A stretch of 64,000 bases of DNA from Tribonema minus (lineage: Eukaryota; Sar; Xanthophyceae; Tribonematales; Tribonemataceae). How positions within the stretch are numbered: position 1 is the stretch's first letter; every line of letters starts with the position of its first letter. Below are positions 63,325 to 64,000 of this stretch, piece after piece. The position numbers and the translations under genes were made by a program. Below the pieces are notes generated by a model, which did not search any database, was not told the origin of the DNA, and worked only from the letters and a program-made list of their open reading frames with translations. The stretch lies in contig JAFCMP010000084.1 of the NCBI GenBank assembly GCA_017506865.1, positions 186,001 through 250,000 on the forward strand, in the 5' to 3' direction.

Positions 63325-64000
63325 CTGCAGTCATTTCAAATGTGCAGCACAGCAGGGGGGGTGAGAAGTAATTCAGGCGTCTGATGAGATTACTCCATGT
63401 ACGACAGTGATCACTAGTGAGGCAGGTTCACACTATTAACACATGTCGGTTACCTCTAGTTCTGTCATGTGGCCAACAATGTGGTCCAGCACTTACATTG
63501 ACAACCACGACAACGCCAAGCCAGCCCTTTATCTTGGTTGTCCGACTTGAAGTCTTAGGTCCGAGTCTTTCACTCATTCATGCACCCATTGTGAAGGTTT
63601 CCACGGTGTTAATTTCAAGTTTGACTGAAGTGTTGACATCATTCATTATTCATGTTCATGCACAATGTGCATTTCCACATGTAGTGTCCGCCACGGCAGC
63701 TGCTGGTACACTTGTCAGTGGCCACAGATATTTGAGCGGGCGTAGCCATGCGGCACGCTAGACCCGTGCAGAAAGTGGCTTTTGTACTGAAACTGGGTTG
63801 CATTGATTGATAGTTCGCGTGAAGCGTTGTTCCAGTGGCTTTGAAAATGAAGGAGCTACCAGACAAATCTCTTCAAGCGACCAGTCATCAAACCACTGGG
63901 TTGCAACTGAAGCTTTCAGGGTTCTCTACCGACACACTTTGTCACATGAGTACAGAGTTCCGGTGCATCAACAGCGGTGTTGTTTTGCGACGAGTGATGG
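63325..64000. other. Presumed intron or upstream region of the GT17 gene
   Basis: Intron sequence begins at 63,326 (sense acceptor). No upstream exon, repeat or other gene recognised to the window end. Confidence 0.4.

Noticed and set aside
1-64000. tRNA, rRNA or other structured RNA genes
   Set aside because: I saw no cloverleaf with conserved T-loop text or rRNA core sequence by eye; a tRNAscan or Infernal run would be decisive.

Overview
The window is nuclear DNA of an intron-rich eukaryote. Nearly every gene is split by GT-AG introns of about 200-1,800 nt with GTGAGT-type donors, there is no bacterial operon layout, and short TTAGGG/CCCTAA runs are scattered through introns. The gene set (a short calpain, an SGNH esterase-like protein, GT25 and GT17 glycosyltransferases, a GCC2/GCC3 cysteine-rich surface protein, a PDZ-bearing MULE and a LINE with a restriction-like endonuclease) suggests a unicellular alga or other protist. 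I cannot assign a phylum; the TTAGGG-type runs argue mildly against lineages with TTTAGGG or TTTTAGGG telomeres.

Layout. (1) 496-9,257, minus: decayed calpain copy A, running off the left edge. (2) 9,929-26,840: a nest of mobile DNA. A 5'-truncated LINE (copy 1) is split by a ~9.1 kb MULE (10,377-19,521) with ~190-200 bp terminal inverted repeats and a seven-exon transposase gene carrying SWIM and PDZ-like domains. Directly downstream, head to tail, is an apparently full-length LINE (copy 2) with two overlapping ORFs. (3) 27,988-37,576, minus: intact calpain copy B. My 14-exon model gives exactly 1,596 nt (531 aa). (4) 38,782-48,741, minus: a secreted or anchored SGNH hydrolase-like gene; six exons give exactly 1,497 nt (498 aa). 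(5) 49,146-50,705, plus: single-exon GT25, divergent from the SGNH gene across ~404 bp. (6) 52,925-58,988, plus: nine exons of a cysteine-rich gene in which every intron is phase 1; its 3' end is not resolved. (7) 60.5-61.6 kb, minus: an unrecognised coding region. (8) 62,458-63,324, minus: a GT17 exon. Intact genes 4, 5, 6 and 8 point to secretory-pathway, glycan or cell-surface work.

The most unusual feature is how host introns are built. Several are filled with tandem copies of the neighbouring exon edge together with its splice site, graded from near-perfect to barely recognisable. In the SGNH gene four extra 84-87 nt copies of the catalytic Asp-His segment sit in the next intron, open in phase 0. 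Two of them differ from the parent by 15 synonymous and no amino-acid changes, which indicates purifying selection and tandem cassette exons rather than debris. The same process, mostly as dead copies, is visible in both calpain copies and in the cysteine-rich gene.
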